From: JANQNX01 sp965601665
GTDB lineage: Bacteria; Pseudomonadota; Gammaproteobacteria; Eutrophobiales; Eutrophobiaceae
Reading direction: 5' to 3'
NCBI GenBank assembly: GCA_965601665.1
Contig: OZ271833.1
Span: forward strand, 1,364,001-1,428,000
DNA: 64,000 nucleotides
Numbering within the stretch: the stretch's first letter is position 1; every line of letters begins with the position of its first letter. The notes below the pieces were generated by a model. That model was not told the DNA's origin and searched no databases. It saw only the letters and a program-made list of their open reading frames with translations. Both the position numbers and the translations under genes were made by a program. Of the stretch, positions 43,373-52,569 are shown in pieces.

Positions 43373-44137
43373 ATGTCGGTAGAGCATTACATCTCCATTC
43401 TGCTACTCAGCCTGATTTCCAACTATGCTGCTGCAGCAACCTTTGATCTAACAGGCGCAGGAGGAAACGGTGGAGGTTTTGGCAACAACCTGACCTTTAC
43501 TCAAAGCGGGATATCCGTTTCTGTTAGTGCGTATGGTGAAACCGGTCCCGAGCATCCTCCTCATTCAAACTATTACCTGTTTGAAACCGCAGAAGTGTTT
43601 AGCTGGTCCAGTGGACTTGGCATTTGTAACCGGCATGAAGGCTCTGCCTATGGCGGCTGTAATGTGAATGAGCATGAGATAGATACGGTAAACAGGGACG
43701 ACTTGCTGGTGTTTGAATTTGATCAAGTTGTGAATTTTGAATCAATTACTGTTGATCCTTACAACGGCCCGGGAAGCGATCCAAACGACAGGGATATTAG
43801 TTACTGGACTGGTCTGGTCAGTACATTACCCGATTTCACAGTAGAAACATTCAACACGCTTTCGCAGATTGCAGGTATTAATGATGACATATTCAGCTCT
43901 GCCTCATCCGGCTTTTCACCATTCACTCATTTACTGTCTGGAACAGGAAATTTATTGTTGTTGACAGGTAACTATCAGCAGCTGTTTTGCAAGAATTACA
44001 ATAGCAGTAGTAGTAAGGAATGCGAGGTTTACAAAATCAACAGTATTGAAGTGTCCCCGATCCCGCTCCCAGGCGCTGCGTGGCTGCTTGGTACCGGTTT
44101 GGTGTTATTAACTGGCTGCAGAAAGATTACTTTTTGA
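43373..44137 (+). CDS. PEP-CTERM sorting-domain protein (VPxP variant)
   Basis: 254 residues: signal peptide (YISILLLSLISNYAAAAT), extracellular part with GAGGNGGGFGNNLTFTQSGISVSVSAYGETGP and several cysteines (ICNRHE, GGCNVNEHE, FCKNYN, KECEVYK) suggesting disulfides, then the tail IPLPGAAWLL - GTGLVLLTGC - RKITF. The cysteine just before the basic residues (TGCRK) is unusual for this tail and might carry a lipid or be the cleavage-side residue; that is speculation. No Shine-Dalgarno of note. Function of the mature protein unknown. Confidence 0.82.
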   Translation: MSVEHYISILLLSLISNYAAAATFDLTGAGGNGGGFGNNLTFTQSGISVSVSAYGETGPEHPPHSNYYLFETAEVFSWSSGLGICNRHEGSAYGGCNVNEHEIDTVNRDDLLVFEFDQVVNFESITVDPYNGPGSDPNDRDISYWTGLVSTLPDFTVETFNTLSQIAGINDDIFSSASSGFSPFTHLLSGTGNLLLLTGNYQQLFCKNYNSSSSKECEVYKINSIEVSPIPLPGAAWLLGTGLVLLTGCRKITF

Positions 44138-44139
44138 AT

Positions 44140-44778
44140 TCAGTTTTTGTTAACAACACGACCCAGGACTACTAAAGCTGATAGAAATAGCCAGGCTGCA
44201 GCAGGAACTGGAACCGGATTCAACTGCACCAACCAATCATTATAATTTCCATCGTACGTTACCGGTTCCAGCCAGCCGTTGGCAGTCAACGGGCCGCAGT
44301 CGGTATAACCGCTGCAACGATGATTATCACCGAGTGCATAAAACGCAACGCCTTGATTATCCTGCTTAGATAAAAACGTGTACTGCACATTATTCGGATC
44401 GGTCAGGGTCATATTGCCAGCAGTGGCCTCGAAGCCGCCGTTCGGTCCTGGCACGATTGAAATGCCGGTCAGAACGTGTTCCACACTCCAGAGTGTATTC
44501 TCAAGATTGTGCCAGAGCAGTCCTGAAATCGTTGCCGAATTTCCGCCGTTCCAATCCAGCAACACCCTTGCACCATTGATTTCGGTGCTGAATGTGGGGC
44601 CATTGCCGGCTGGCGGTATCAGGTCGTCCAGCCTTAATCCATACGGCCCCTGGCTGCTAACCAGTTGGCCATCCGGATGATCCAATAGCTGGTAGACACC
44701 AGGTGTTACCGCCGCAGCAGACGCATTGAATGAAACTGTACTACAAAGTAAGAAAACAGTCGGTAACAGTCTAGGCAT
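44140..44778 (-). CDS. PEP-CTERM-like surface protein (VPxP variant)
   Basis: ATG at 44776-44778 follows GGGGAAAACCT and begins MPRLLPTVFLLCSTVSFNASAAA, a signal peptide; an earlier in-frame start adds 11 charged residues before it. 212 residues. Middle: YQLLDHPDGQLVSSQGPYGLRLDDLIPP, GARVLLDWNGGNSATISGLLWHN, a cysteine pair HRCSGYTDCGP. Tail VPVPAAAWLF - LSALVVLGRVV - NKN, a weaker sorting signal because the last basic cluster is short. It converges with the PEP-CTERM gene at 43373, 2 bp apart. Half-sites of the recurring operator lie about 190 bp upstream. Confidence 0.78.
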   Translation of the reverse strand: MPRLLPTVFLLCSTVSFNASAAAVTPGVYQLLDHPDGQLVSSQGPYGLRLDDLIPPAGNGPTFSTEINGARVLLDWNGGNSATISGLLWHNLENTLWSVEHVLTGISIVPGPNGGFEATAGNMTLTDPNNVQYTFLSKQDNQGVAFYALGDNHRCSGYTDCGPLTANGWLEPVTYDGNYNDWLVQLNPVPVPAAAWLFLSALVVLGRVVNKN

Positions 44779-44811
44779 AGGTTTTCCCCGTTGATCTCTA
44801 CAAACAAGCAA

Positions 44812-44999
44812 AACCGGAGCAAGAATTCAAATATTGTTGGTACGTAGCGCTCAAGATCATGCTTGTAAAGCTAAACAACTTCGATTGTAAGCAAAATTTC
44901 AAGCGCTTGTGTTACAGGCGATTAACATTACTATTAAATGATATTATAAAGTACTTTAATCAGGGTGTTTGCATACAAACGTAAACAAACGTCATACGG
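44812..44999. other. Intergenic region with operator half-sites upstream of the 44140-44778 PEP-CTERM gene
   Basis: 188 bp of AT-rich DNA upstream of the PEP-CTERM gene and downstream of the RND gene, both on the minus strand. Besides the half-sites near 44971-44997 I see no gene or strong hairpin. Confidence 0.4.
44971..44997. promoter_or_regulatory. Half-site and 10-bp direct repeat resembling the recurring operator
   Basis: GCATACAAACGTAAACAAACGTCATAC: one full half-site GCATACAAA followed by ACAAACGTA/ACAAACGTC in direct repeat with 10-bp spacing. The second palindromic arm is degenerate, so this is a weaker member of the set. Confidence 0.4.
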
Positions 45000-47312
45000 T
45001 CACGTCTTTTGAAATGACTGCATTAAACTACGCATGGCGGGTATGATTAAAATTGCCGCAAGCATGTTTAACAGGAACATGAAGGTCAGCAGAATACCCA
45101 TATCAGCCTGAAACTTCAGCGGTGAGAATATCCAGGTAAAGACACCGGCAGCCAGCGTGACCCCGGTAAAAATGACGCTAAACCCGGTTGTGGCAAAGGT
45201 ATGAAAGCAGGCATCTTCTATACAATCACCTTGTTCCAGTAGTGATTTGTATCGACTGTAGATATAAATCCCGTAATCGACGCCGATGCCAACACCCAGG
45301 GCAACAACCGGCAACGTGTTAACTTTTAATCCGATTTCAAGCCAGGCCATCAGGCCATAGGCAAGCACAGAGACCAGTGCCAATGGATAAACAATACTAA
45401 ATGTTGCCACTAGCGAACGAAACGTCACCAGGCACAATACAATAACAGCGGTAAACACGTAGAACAGTATCGGGAACTGTGCGGTAGACACTTCCTGATT
45501 TGTCGCAGCCATGACGCCAACGTTGCCGGTCGCCAGCCTGAACGTGACCGTGTCGTCTGAATTATTATTTTTATAAGTTTCAATACTGGTGAGGATGGTA
45601 TCAATCGTCTCCGCCTTGTGGTCCGATGTAAACACCATCACTGGCATAACACTGCAATCATTATTTAGCAGCCCGGTTGATGTGGGCACGTAGGCTACCG
45701 ATTGTGCCAGCAACGATGAATTTTTTGGTATCACGCGCCATTTCATACTGCCCTCGTTCCAGCCAGCGTTTATACGCCTAACCAGTAACGGCAGCGTGGT
45801 CACCGTCTGGACGCCTTCTGTATTCAGCATGTGCCATGCAAAGCGGTCTATTTGAGCCATCGAGTCATAATCGATACAGCCTTCCGGTTTCGTCTCGGCA
45901 ATAATAGTCAGTATGTCGACACCGATAGAAAAGGCGTCAGTGATGATTTTTGTATCAGTGTTGTAGCGTGAATCATCATGCAGTTCTGGTACACCGCTAT
46001 GTAAATCACCAATCTTTACTTTCGTTGCCTGTGTAAACCCCAACATAAATATGACGATTGAGCCAAGCACGATCTTGATCGCCGTTGGTCTGTGCGTAAC
46101 CAGCGATAGTCGACGCCAGGTGTTCTCAAGTCCCTGCGCACGTTGTAGTAGTTTGTCATGGTAAGCCTCGTCGGTATGAACATAAGACAACAATACCGGT
46201 AACAGGAACAGGTTGGTTAATATCAGCATGGCGATGCCCAGGCTGGCGGTTATTGCCATCTCCTGAATGATCTCGATATCAATCATCAGTATGGTAATAA
46301 AGCCAATGCAGTCGCTAATCAACGCAATCATGCCCGGTATAAACAAGCGACGAAACGCCGCGCGCGCCGCTTGCATGGTGCTGGCGCCAAGATAACATTC
46401 TGCCCTGACAGCACTCAGCATTTGCACACCGTGACTGACACCAATGGCAAAAACAAGGAACGGTACCAGGATAGACATGGGATCGATGCCATACCCAAGC
46501 AGCGGTAATAACCCAATCTGCCATACCACGGCGATTAGCGATGACAATAACGGTAACGCTGCAAACTTGATCGACTGCGCATAAAAAATGACCAGCAGAC
46601 TTGTGATCACCAGCGTTATCAGGAAGAACTGGATGACCTGGCGTGCACCCTCGGTAATATCGCCCATGACCTTGGCAAAGCCAATGATATGTACATCAAT
46701 ACCATCATTGATCCCGTTTTGCCTGAGTGTTTGCTCCAGCTTTCTGGATACTTCCTGGTAATCGAGTTTGTCTCCGGTTTCCGGATCGACTTCCAGTAAC
46801 TGTGCGCTGATCAATGCACCGGAAAAATCATTGGCGACCAGTTTGCCAACAATACCTGCCTTGATGATGTTGTCCCTGACCCTGGCCAGGTCTTCTGTTG
46901 TAGCCTGGAAATCATCGGGGATGACGTTACCGCCGGCAATGCCGTCCTCGACAACCTCTGTATAGCGAACGTTCGGCGTGTATAGCGACATAACCCGGGC
47001 CCGATCGACACCGGGGATAAAAAACACTTCATCGGTTGCCTGCTTCAGCACATTGAAAAATGTCGGGGTAAATATATCGCCTTCACGCGTGATCAGTGCA
47101 ACCAGTATCCTGTTGGCACCGCCAAATTCCTTGTTGTATTCAACGAAGGTTTGCATGTACTCATGCTGCAAGGGCAACAATTTATTGAATCCGGCATTAA
47201 CTTTCAGCGCGGATGCAGACCAACCCATAAACAGGGTTGCGACAATAAAAAAACCAATCACCCACTTGCGTCGGCTAAATAGTAGCTGCTCAATTTGCGC
47301 GATAACCGACAT
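45000..47312 (-). CDS. RND-superfamily (MMPL-type) inner membrane transporter
   Basis: 770 residues with twelve predicted membrane segments in two halves: one near the start (WVIGFFIVATLFMGWSASAL), clusters at about 225-410 (LITLVITSLLVIFYAQSI; ISILVPFLVFAIGVSHGVQML with the conserved G-x-S-x-G type motif) and at about 610-770 (LGVGIGVDYGIYIYSRY, FSVIFTGVTLAAGVFTWIF), plus two large periplasmic loops. The family exports lipids or hydrophobic compounds. It overlaps the YCF48-like gene by one base (TAATG) and belongs to the DUF1302-DUF1329-YCF48-RND cassette. Substrate unknown. Confidence 0.88.
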   Translation of the reverse strand: MSVIAQIEQLLFSRRKWVIGFFIVATLFMGWSASALKVNAGFNKLLPLQHEYMQTFVEYNKEFGGANRILVALITREGDIFTPTFFNVLKQATDEVFFIPGVDRARVMSLYTPNVRYTEVVEDGIAGGNVIPDDFQATTEDLARVRDNIIKAGIVGKLVANDFSGALISAQLLEVDPETGDKLDYQEVSRKLEQTLRQNGINDGIDVHIIGFAKVMGDITEGARQVIQFFLITLVITSLLVIFYAQSIKFAALPLLSSLIAVVWQIGLLPLLGYGIDPMSILVPFLVFAIGVSHGVQMLSAVRAECYLGASTMQAARAAFRRLFIPGMIALISDCIGFITILMIDIEIIQEMAITASLGIAMLILTNLFLLPVLLSYVHTDEAYHDKLLQRAQGLENTWRRLSLVTHRPTAIKIVLGSIVIFMLGFTQATKVKIGDLHSGVPELHDDSRYNTDTKIITDAFSIGVDILTIIAETKPEGCIDYDSMAQIDRFAWHMLNTEGVQTVTTLPLLVRRINAGWNEGSMKWRVIPKNSSLLAQSVAYVPTSTGLLNNDCSVMPVMVFTSDHKAETIDTILTSIETYKNNNSDDTVTFRLATGNVGVMAATNQEVSTAQFPILFYVFTAVIVLCLVTFRSLVATFSIVYPLALVSVLAYGLMAWLEIGLKVNTLPVVALGVGIGVDYGIYIYSRYKSLLEQGDCIEDACFHTFATTGFSVIFTGVTLAAGVFTWIFSPLKFQADMGILLTFMFLLNMLAAILIIPAMRSLMQSFQKT

Positions 47313-48298
47313 TACCAGGGGCCAACCTTTAACTGGTCTAATGGTATGAGTGCAAATCCGTTTTCTCCTGCAGTCAGCAGTGCACCGTTACCCCGCTGTA
47401 TTATCGCGGCAATATCATCCCGTTGCTTGAGTTGAATCAGCCTGAACTCGTTACTGCCGGCTGGCGCAAGTAATAACGTGCCGGCCATACCGGCAATCAT
47501 AGTACTGCTATCTGCCAGGATGACTGCATCGGTTAGCATGGCAGTGGTACCCGTCTCGATTTCTTCCCAGGTTTCGCCTGCATCGATTGAGTGATAGATA
47601 TGTCCCCGTAAGCCGTAGGCCAGTATTTCATCCGCTGACAGCGCCAGCACGCCAAAAAAAGATCCCTGGTAGGGCGTTTTTAGTACTTTCCATTCTTTCC
47701 CGGCATTGTCGGAGCGCAGAATAAAACCCCGTTCGGCGGCCATATACAGGCGCTGTTCATTGGCCGCTGTTACCGCATTCAAGTGGAGATCAAGAGGTTC
47801 CAGCAACTCGTTGTCGAAGATGTCCTGGTTACTAACGGACACTTCCTGCAGTTGCCAGTCATTACCGCCATTACTACTGGTATAGAAAAGCCCGTAGGCA
47901 CCAACAGCGATACCGTTATCGGCATCACTGAAATAGACATCAAGCAATGGTGCTTCATCTTCTGTAGCACGATGTACCAGCTGCCAGGATTTTGCGGCAT
48001 CGCTTGTTTTAATAATGACCCCATCGTGGCCAACTGCAAAACCTGTTTTTCCATCCAGTAAAAATGCGGCCGTTAACAGCGATTGCGTATCTACCGTCGC
48101 CTGGGTCCATTCATTGTCATCGTACTGGTAAAGGATGTGACCACGTTCACCGACAGCAACCGTGAGTCCTTGTGCGTGACTGATATCCAGCAACAATGAA
48201 TGTTGTGCCAGTCGGGCAATAGTTGCTGTTTCAGCATTAACGAGGCCAAAAGCCAGAATTAACAGTAAACAACAAAGGGATCGAGATTTAACCTGCAT
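47312..48298 (-). CDS. YCF48/BNR-repeat beta-propeller protein of the RND cassette
   Basis: 328 residues: signal peptide (LCCLLLILAFGLVNAE) then repeated propeller blades with the GxVGxxGxIxxTxDxGxxW pattern (GFAVGHDGVIIKTSDAAKSWQLV; GIAVGAYGLFYTSSNGGNDWQLQ; RLYMAAERGFILRSDNAGKEWKVL; EILAYGLRGHIYHSIDAGETWEEI). Related to the photosystem II assembly factor Ycf48 only by fold; here the partner is the RND transporter. Periplasmic. A terminator lies between this gene and the DUF1329 gene upstream, so it may be separately expressed together with the RND gene. Confidence 0.87.
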   Translation of the reverse strand: MQVKSRSLCCLLLILAFGLVNAETATIARLAQHSLLLDISHAQGLTVAVGERGHILYQYDDNEWTQATVDTQSLLTAAFLLDGKTGFAVGHDGVIIKTSDAAKSWQLVHRATEDEAPLLDVYFSDADNGIAVGAYGLFYTSSNGGNDWQLQEVSVSNQDIFDNELLEPLDLHLNAVTAANEQRLYMAAERGFILRSDNAGKEWKVLKTPYQGSFFGVLALSADEILAYGLRGHIYHSIDAGETWEEIETGTTAMLTDAVILADSSTMIAGMAGTLLLAPAGSNEFRLIQLKQRDDIAAIIQRGNGALLTAGENGFALIPLDQLKVGPW

Positions 48299-48312
48299 AT
48301 CAGTTCAAATAT

Positions 48313-48350
48313 AAAAAAAGCCTGGATGCGTTGCCGTTCATCCAGGCTTT
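48313..48350 (-). terminator. Rho-independent terminator after the DUF1329 gene
   Basis: On the minus strand AAAGCCTGGATG pairs with CATCCAGGCTTT (12 bp, loop of about 10), followed by a T run into TTATATTTG. It lies between the DUF1329 stop (48370) and the YCF48-like start (48298), splitting the cassette. Confidence 0.85.
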
Positions 48351-48369
48351 ATGGGTAATAATGAGAAAG

Positions 48370-49722
48370 CTATCGGCGCCCGTCCCTGCGTAATGCAGAC
48401 GGTGAAAAATCCGTCTTCGAAAAATTGGCATCAAAATTATACGGTTTACTCTCGTTATCAAGACCAATCACCAGGTATCTACCTGCCTGCAGGTCGGTAT
48501 GCACCTCAAGCGTCGTCCACAGATTGGGTACATTATAATAATTCATTGCCATGCCTTCAGAAACACGCCATAACTGATCGCGGTTATCGTACTGGTCAAC
48601 ATGAAGAATCTGCCAGGAATCTTCATCGACATAAAACGTTCGCCGTTTGTAAAGGTGGCGCGCATCGTCTTTCAGATTGGCTTCGACTACCCAGACACGG
48701 TGTAACTCATAGCGTGGGTACTCCTGGTTAATATGCAGCGGCGTCATAATATCTTTATAAGTCAGCGCCGGGTCTGAAATGCGGTAATTATTGTAGGGCA
48801 CATAGATTTCTTTCTTGCCAACCAGTTCCCAATTGTAACGTTCAGGACTACCGTTGAACATGTCTAACTGATCGTTGGTACGCATACCATCACTGGCTGT
48901 GCCCGGGTTATCAAAGGCGACGTTAGGTGCCCGGCGTACGCGTCGCTGCCCCGGGTTATATAGCCAGGCATTACGGACTTCCTTCTTCTGGTTTAACGTT
49001 TCATGTACCAGCAATATACCGCCCGCCAGCCGAGCCGGTGATAACACTTCCTGCTTGAAATACAGGATAATGTTATCCAGTTCTTCTTCAATGGCATCTT
49101 CATGGCTATAGATGATGTTAAACTGCTCAGCAAATTTGACCGCTACGTAATCACCGCTGCGCGTGGGTGTGATCTGCGCGACAAAACGCTCCGCCTTGTC
49201 CGCGCGCCAGCGCAGAATATGGTTCCAGATAACTTCCAGGCCGTTGGACGGTATCGGAAATGGAATACCTTCAACGGCACCTGTAACGCCGTTACCATCC
49301 GCCGTTAACGTTGCCGTTGTTGCAATGCGACTGGTCGCATCGTAGATACGCTGCGGCATCGCCGCCGTGCGCCGCGATTCATATACATTTAGTTTGTAGG
49401 TATCCGGATAGGCATCCATTAATGCCAAATGTCCTGCGGTTAGTTTTTCTGCATAGTCTTGTTTGTTCGTATTGGTGATCGTGAACAATACCTTGTCGTC
49501 AGGAAAAGGATCCAGGTAAAAGCCACCAGGTTGATAATTCGAAGGTGGAGAGGTTAATCCCCCCCGCCATTCAGGAATGCTGCCATCTGCATTACCGGCT
49601 TTTTCACCGCCAAGCGGTGTTAAGTCATTACCCAGTCGTGCAACCTGTTCGGCGCTGATTTCGGCCATCGCATGACTGGCTACAACAAGTAGCAAAATTG
49701 ATAGTAGATATCGATATCGCAT
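48370..49722 (-). CDS. DUF1329 family periplasmic protein
   Basis: 450 residues with signal peptide (LLSILLLVVASHAMAE). Recognised by family-like segments: LGNDLTPLGGEKAGNADGSIPEWRGG near the start, GIPFPIPSNGLEVIWNHILRWRAD, ARLAGGILLVHETLNQKKEVRNAWLYNPGQRRVRRAPNVAFDNP, and HRVWVVEANLKDDARHLYKRRTFYVDEDSWQI. It resembles LolA/LolB-like lipid-binding folds in general outline. It is 15 bp after the DUF1302 gene and always travels with it. A role in moving hydrophobic compounds across the periplasm is inferred from context. Confidence 0.92.
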   Translation of the reverse strand: MRYRYLLSILLLVVASHAMAEISAEQVARLGNDLTPLGGEKAGNADGSIPEWRGGLTSPPSNYQPGGFYLDPFPDDKVLFTITNTNKQDYAEKLTAGHLALMDAYPDTYKLNVYESRRTAAMPQRIYDATSRIATTATLTADGNGVTGAVEGIPFPIPSNGLEVIWNHILRWRADKAERFVAQITPTRSGDYVAVKFAEQFNIIYSHEDAIEEELDNIILYFKQEVLSPARLAGGILLVHETLNQKKEVRNAWLYNPGQRRVRRAPNVAFDNPGTASDGMRTNDQLDMFNGSPERYNWELVGKKEIYVPYNNYRISDPALTYKDIMTPLHINQEYPRYELHRVWVVEANLKDDARHLYKRRTFYVDEDSWQILHVDQYDNRDQLWRVSEGMAMNYYNVPNLWTTLEVHTDLQAGRYLVIGLDNESKPYNFDANFSKTDFSPSALRRDGRR

Positions 49723-49737
49723 TACAGACTCCAGAAG

Positions 49738-51165
49738 CTAGAACAAACGTGACAGGTTGAATGCAAAAAAGTCACGGTCATTGAGTAAATTGTATTGACC
49801 TGCGCCAAAGAAATTCGTGTAGCTCAGATCAAGAAACCACTGGTTGATATAGCTGGCATTCACGCCCAGGCTGATCGCCTTTGAATCTTCACGAAAACCC
49901 GATAGGCCGACCGGCGCAATACCGCTGACATCGTGGCGCCAGGCAAATCGCGGTGACACGTTGATCGGACCAATGGCATTCAGGTAGTCCATGCGTCCGC
50001 GTATCTGGTAACCCCACGATGTGGCATCAGCAAAATTGTCGTTGGACTCGGTAAACGGCTGCAATCCCTGCGCGGTTAAAGCCGGGTTACCACCGGTGAA
50101 TGTGCCGGGGGCTTCCAGTCGCAGCGTATCCTTGTCCGGCATACCATGCACATGTGTGACAGCAAACTCGCCCACGAGCACGGCCTGGTCGGCCTTGAGC
50201 ACGGGCCCGAACAGTTTTGTCGCGGTCATCTGCACCTGGCTAACATTACGATTAATGTAGCCAGGGATGACCGTATCGGTAGCAAAAACTCCCAATTGAC
50301 TTGCTGGTACAAGCCCACCAAGTGCAGGGGCTAATGGAGTCAAACCGGCAGCAAGGAGTTCGGCATCATCAATTTGCAAAGGCATATCCTGGCGGAACGA
50401 ATACTCTCCTTGCAGGGCAATACCAGTCTGGCCTATCTCGGTATTAAAACTGAAACCAACCAGGTCAATATTTTCCCGGTACTCAAGAAAATAGTTGGCC
50501 GTATCCGCGTAGGCATCTATGGCAGCCAGAGGAGCCAACTGATTGGTTATCTGTGTTCCACTAAATCCTAGAAAACCCAATGCTGCGTTGTTTGTAACAG
50601 CTGTTGCAAATGCTGCAGCACCACCTGCAGCTACCCCTGCCGCACTACCAGTCGTAACATTAATAACCGGTGTACGCGCATTATAGTTGATGTAATAGAA
50701 ACCCAGCTCGGTACTGTTCAGTTTTGGCAGAAACCAGCGTAGTGCGGCGCCAAACTCGCCGCCATCATCTGGCACGACATCGGCACCGCGAAATACCGAG
50801 GCAAATGTCGGATCGAAGCCAAGCGTGGCCGGGTTAAATGAACCCCGGTCAGAGATGGCACCCGAACCCAGCTGTACACGGTTACCGCCTGGCGTGGCAA
50901 AGTCATTGGTACTGAAATAGGAACCGGCACCTTCGAGTTCGAATTGCTCCCAGTCATACTGGTAATAGGCCTCAACAGTGACATCCTGGGTAACGGCCAA
51001 TGAGGCAAACAAGGCGCCGACCGGAATCAGGCCCTCGCGTAATTCCGCCCCCGGTGTCCTTAACCGGGTGACATCTTCAGCTGCAGTTGTGAACTGGCTG
51101 ACGCATAAAAAAAGCACGGTCGTTAAAACCGGTACCTGTCTTGCCATGACATTACAGTGATACAT
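49738..51165 (-). CDS. DUF1302 family outer membrane protein
   Basis: 475 residues from the ATG at 51163-51165, which has GGGGGA nine bases upstream; a TTG 33 bp earlier is less likely. Signal peptide (VPVLTTVLFLCVSQFTTAAE), then TPGAELREGLIPVGALFASLAVTQDVTVEAYYQYDWEQFELEGAGSYFSTNDF, characteristic of the family, and barrel strands ending FLDLSYTNFFGAGQYNLLNDRDFFAFNLSRLF with C-terminal phenylalanine. It is likely the outer membrane component for a hydrophobic substrate handled by the DUF1329, YCF48 and RND proteins. Confidence 0.88.
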   Translation of the reverse strand: MYHCNVMARQVPVLTTVLFLCVSQFTTAAEDVTRLRTPGAELREGLIPVGALFASLAVTQDVTVEAYYQYDWEQFELEGAGSYFSTNDFATPGGNRVQLGSGAISDRGSFNPATLGFDPTFASVFRGADVVPDDGGEFGAALRWFLPKLNSTELGFYYINYNARTPVINVTTGSAAGVAAGGAAAFATAVTNNAALGFLGFSGTQITNQLAPLAAIDAYADTANYFLEYRENIDLVGFSFNTEIGQTGIALQGEYSFRQDMPLQIDDAELLAAGLTPLAPALGGLVPASQLGVFATDTVIPGYINRNVSQVQMTATKLFGPVLKADQAVLVGEFAVTHVHGMPDKDTLRLEAPGTFTGGNPALTAQGLQPFTESNDNFADATSWGYQIRGRMDYLNAIGPINVSPRFAWRHDVSGIAPVGLSGFREDSKAISLGVNASYINQWFLDLSYTNFFGAGQYNLLNDRDFFAFNLSRLF

Positions 51166-51276
51166 GGCCAAATCCCCCACTGATAGCTTCAGAAACAAAT
51201 TTCTGATAAGTAATAATTATTATCTTGTCACTGTATTGTAATATTCCACACCAGCGTGGCAAGTTGCAATAAAAAA

Positions 51277-52569
51277 CTACTCTTCCTGCGTGATTTGCTC
51301 CGTGGTTGCCGACAGGCGCTGGATGAGCGTGCGCAGAAAAACTTTCAGAAACCTTACCTGGCAATTTAACGACACCTGGGAGATCACAGTGGAGTTAATC
51401 TTTATCAGAGACACGTCGCCCTGTGCCCGGATAGTCGCGGTACGCTTGGTTTTGGCCAGGTAGCCCATCTCACCGAAACAATCACCCTGCTGCAAGGTGC
51501 GGATGACAGCAGTCCCTTTCATCACCTCTACGTTGCCCTGCACAATAATATAGAAGCAGTCGTCAATGTCTCCTTCAACAATGATTTCCTCTTCCGGGAA
51601 GTAATCATGCCAGGAGCTGGCCCTGAGAATTTCCCAGATTTCCGAGTCCGGAAAGCCGGTAAAAAAATCAAGCGCCTTGATGGAATTGAATTTTTCCTGT
51701 TCGGATATATTCTCTTCCGGCTGTTCGAGTTCTTCAAACGACTGTGATAAGTCAGCAGCCAGTTCCATACCCATCTGGTAACGATCCTTGACATCTTTGG
51801 CAATAGCCTTGCCCAGGATTGTGTTAAGTTCTTCCGCGATTTCAGTTCGCAGTTCGGTCATAGGCACGGGCTGTTCGTTAAGAATCCTGTTTACCAGCGA
51901 CGAAAAGTTCTCGGCCTTGAAAGCCTGGTGACCTGTCATGAGCTCATACATGACTATGCCAAGGGAATAGATATCAGTCTGGACACCGACCTCTTCCTCG
52001 CGCAGTTGCTCCGGAGACATGTAGCGCGGCGAGCCCATAACACCACCTACCTGTGTTTCGGTATTATCAGCACTGACCACATGGGCAATACTGAAATCCC
52101 CTATTTTCACATCCTCGTCAGGTGTAAATAAAATATTGGAAGGCTTGATATCGCGGTGAATGACACCCTGCCTGTGCGCGTAATCCAGTGCCTTGGCGCA
52201 CTTGAATATAATTTCAATGATCTTGTCGACAGGTAACAGGTTATCGGAATTACAGTAGGATGCCAGCGTGTTACCGCCCTGCACATATTCCATGACGATG
52301 TAACAGTTATCTTCATCAACGCCGGCATCAAAAATGTTCATTATATTAGGATGGGTCAACAGACCAGCGGTATGCGCCTCGTTAAAAAACATCTTGCGAT
52401 AGCGGGCACCTGACTCGGGATCGTTTAACGAATCCAGGAAAGCAACCTTGATGGCCACTTCACGATCAATATAGGGGTCGTAACCAAGATAGACCACGCC
52501 CATACTGCCACGGTTGATTTCTTCGCGAACCTCGTACTTGCCGAGCTTGTCAGGAACTGCGTTTTTCAT
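51277..52569 (-). CDS. Ser/Thr protein kinase with C-terminal cyclic-nucleotide-binding domain (copy 1)
   Basis: 430 residues. Kinase domain about 1-275: Gly-rich INRGSMGVVY, VAIK lysine (VAIKVAF), catalytic loop HRDIKPSNIL, but DFS in place of DFG (VKIGDFSIAH), then GSPRYMSPEQ and DIYSLGIVMYELMTG. C-terminal CNB domain about 305-415 with FGEMGYLAKTKRTATI, matching the cNMP phosphate-binding cassette. No membrane segment, so it is cytoplasmic, unlike PknB-type receptor kinases. Signal input is likely cAMP, cGMP or similar; target unknown. A close paralogue lies at 54948-56234. Confidence 0.92.
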   Translation of the reverse strand: MKNAVPDKLGKYEVREEINRGSMGVVYLGYDPYIDREVAIKVAFLDSLNDPESGARYRKMFFNEAHTAGLLTHPNIMNIFDAGVDEDNCYIVMEYVQGGNTLASYCNSDNLLPVDKIIEIIFKCAKALDYAHRQGVIHRDIKPSNILFTPDEDVKIGDFSIAHVVSADNTETQVGGVMGSPRYMSPEQLREEEVGVQTDIYSLGIVMYELMTGHQAFKAENFSSLVNRILNEQPVPMTELRTEIAEELNTILGKAIAKDVKDRYQMGMELAADLSQSFEELEQPEENISEQEKFNSIKALDFFTGFPDSEIWEILRASSWHDYFPEEEIIVEGDIDDCFYIIVQGNVEVMKGTAVIRTLQQGDCFGEMGYLAKTKRTATIRAQGDVSLIKINSTVISQVSLNCQVRFLKVFLRTLIQRLSATTEQITQEE

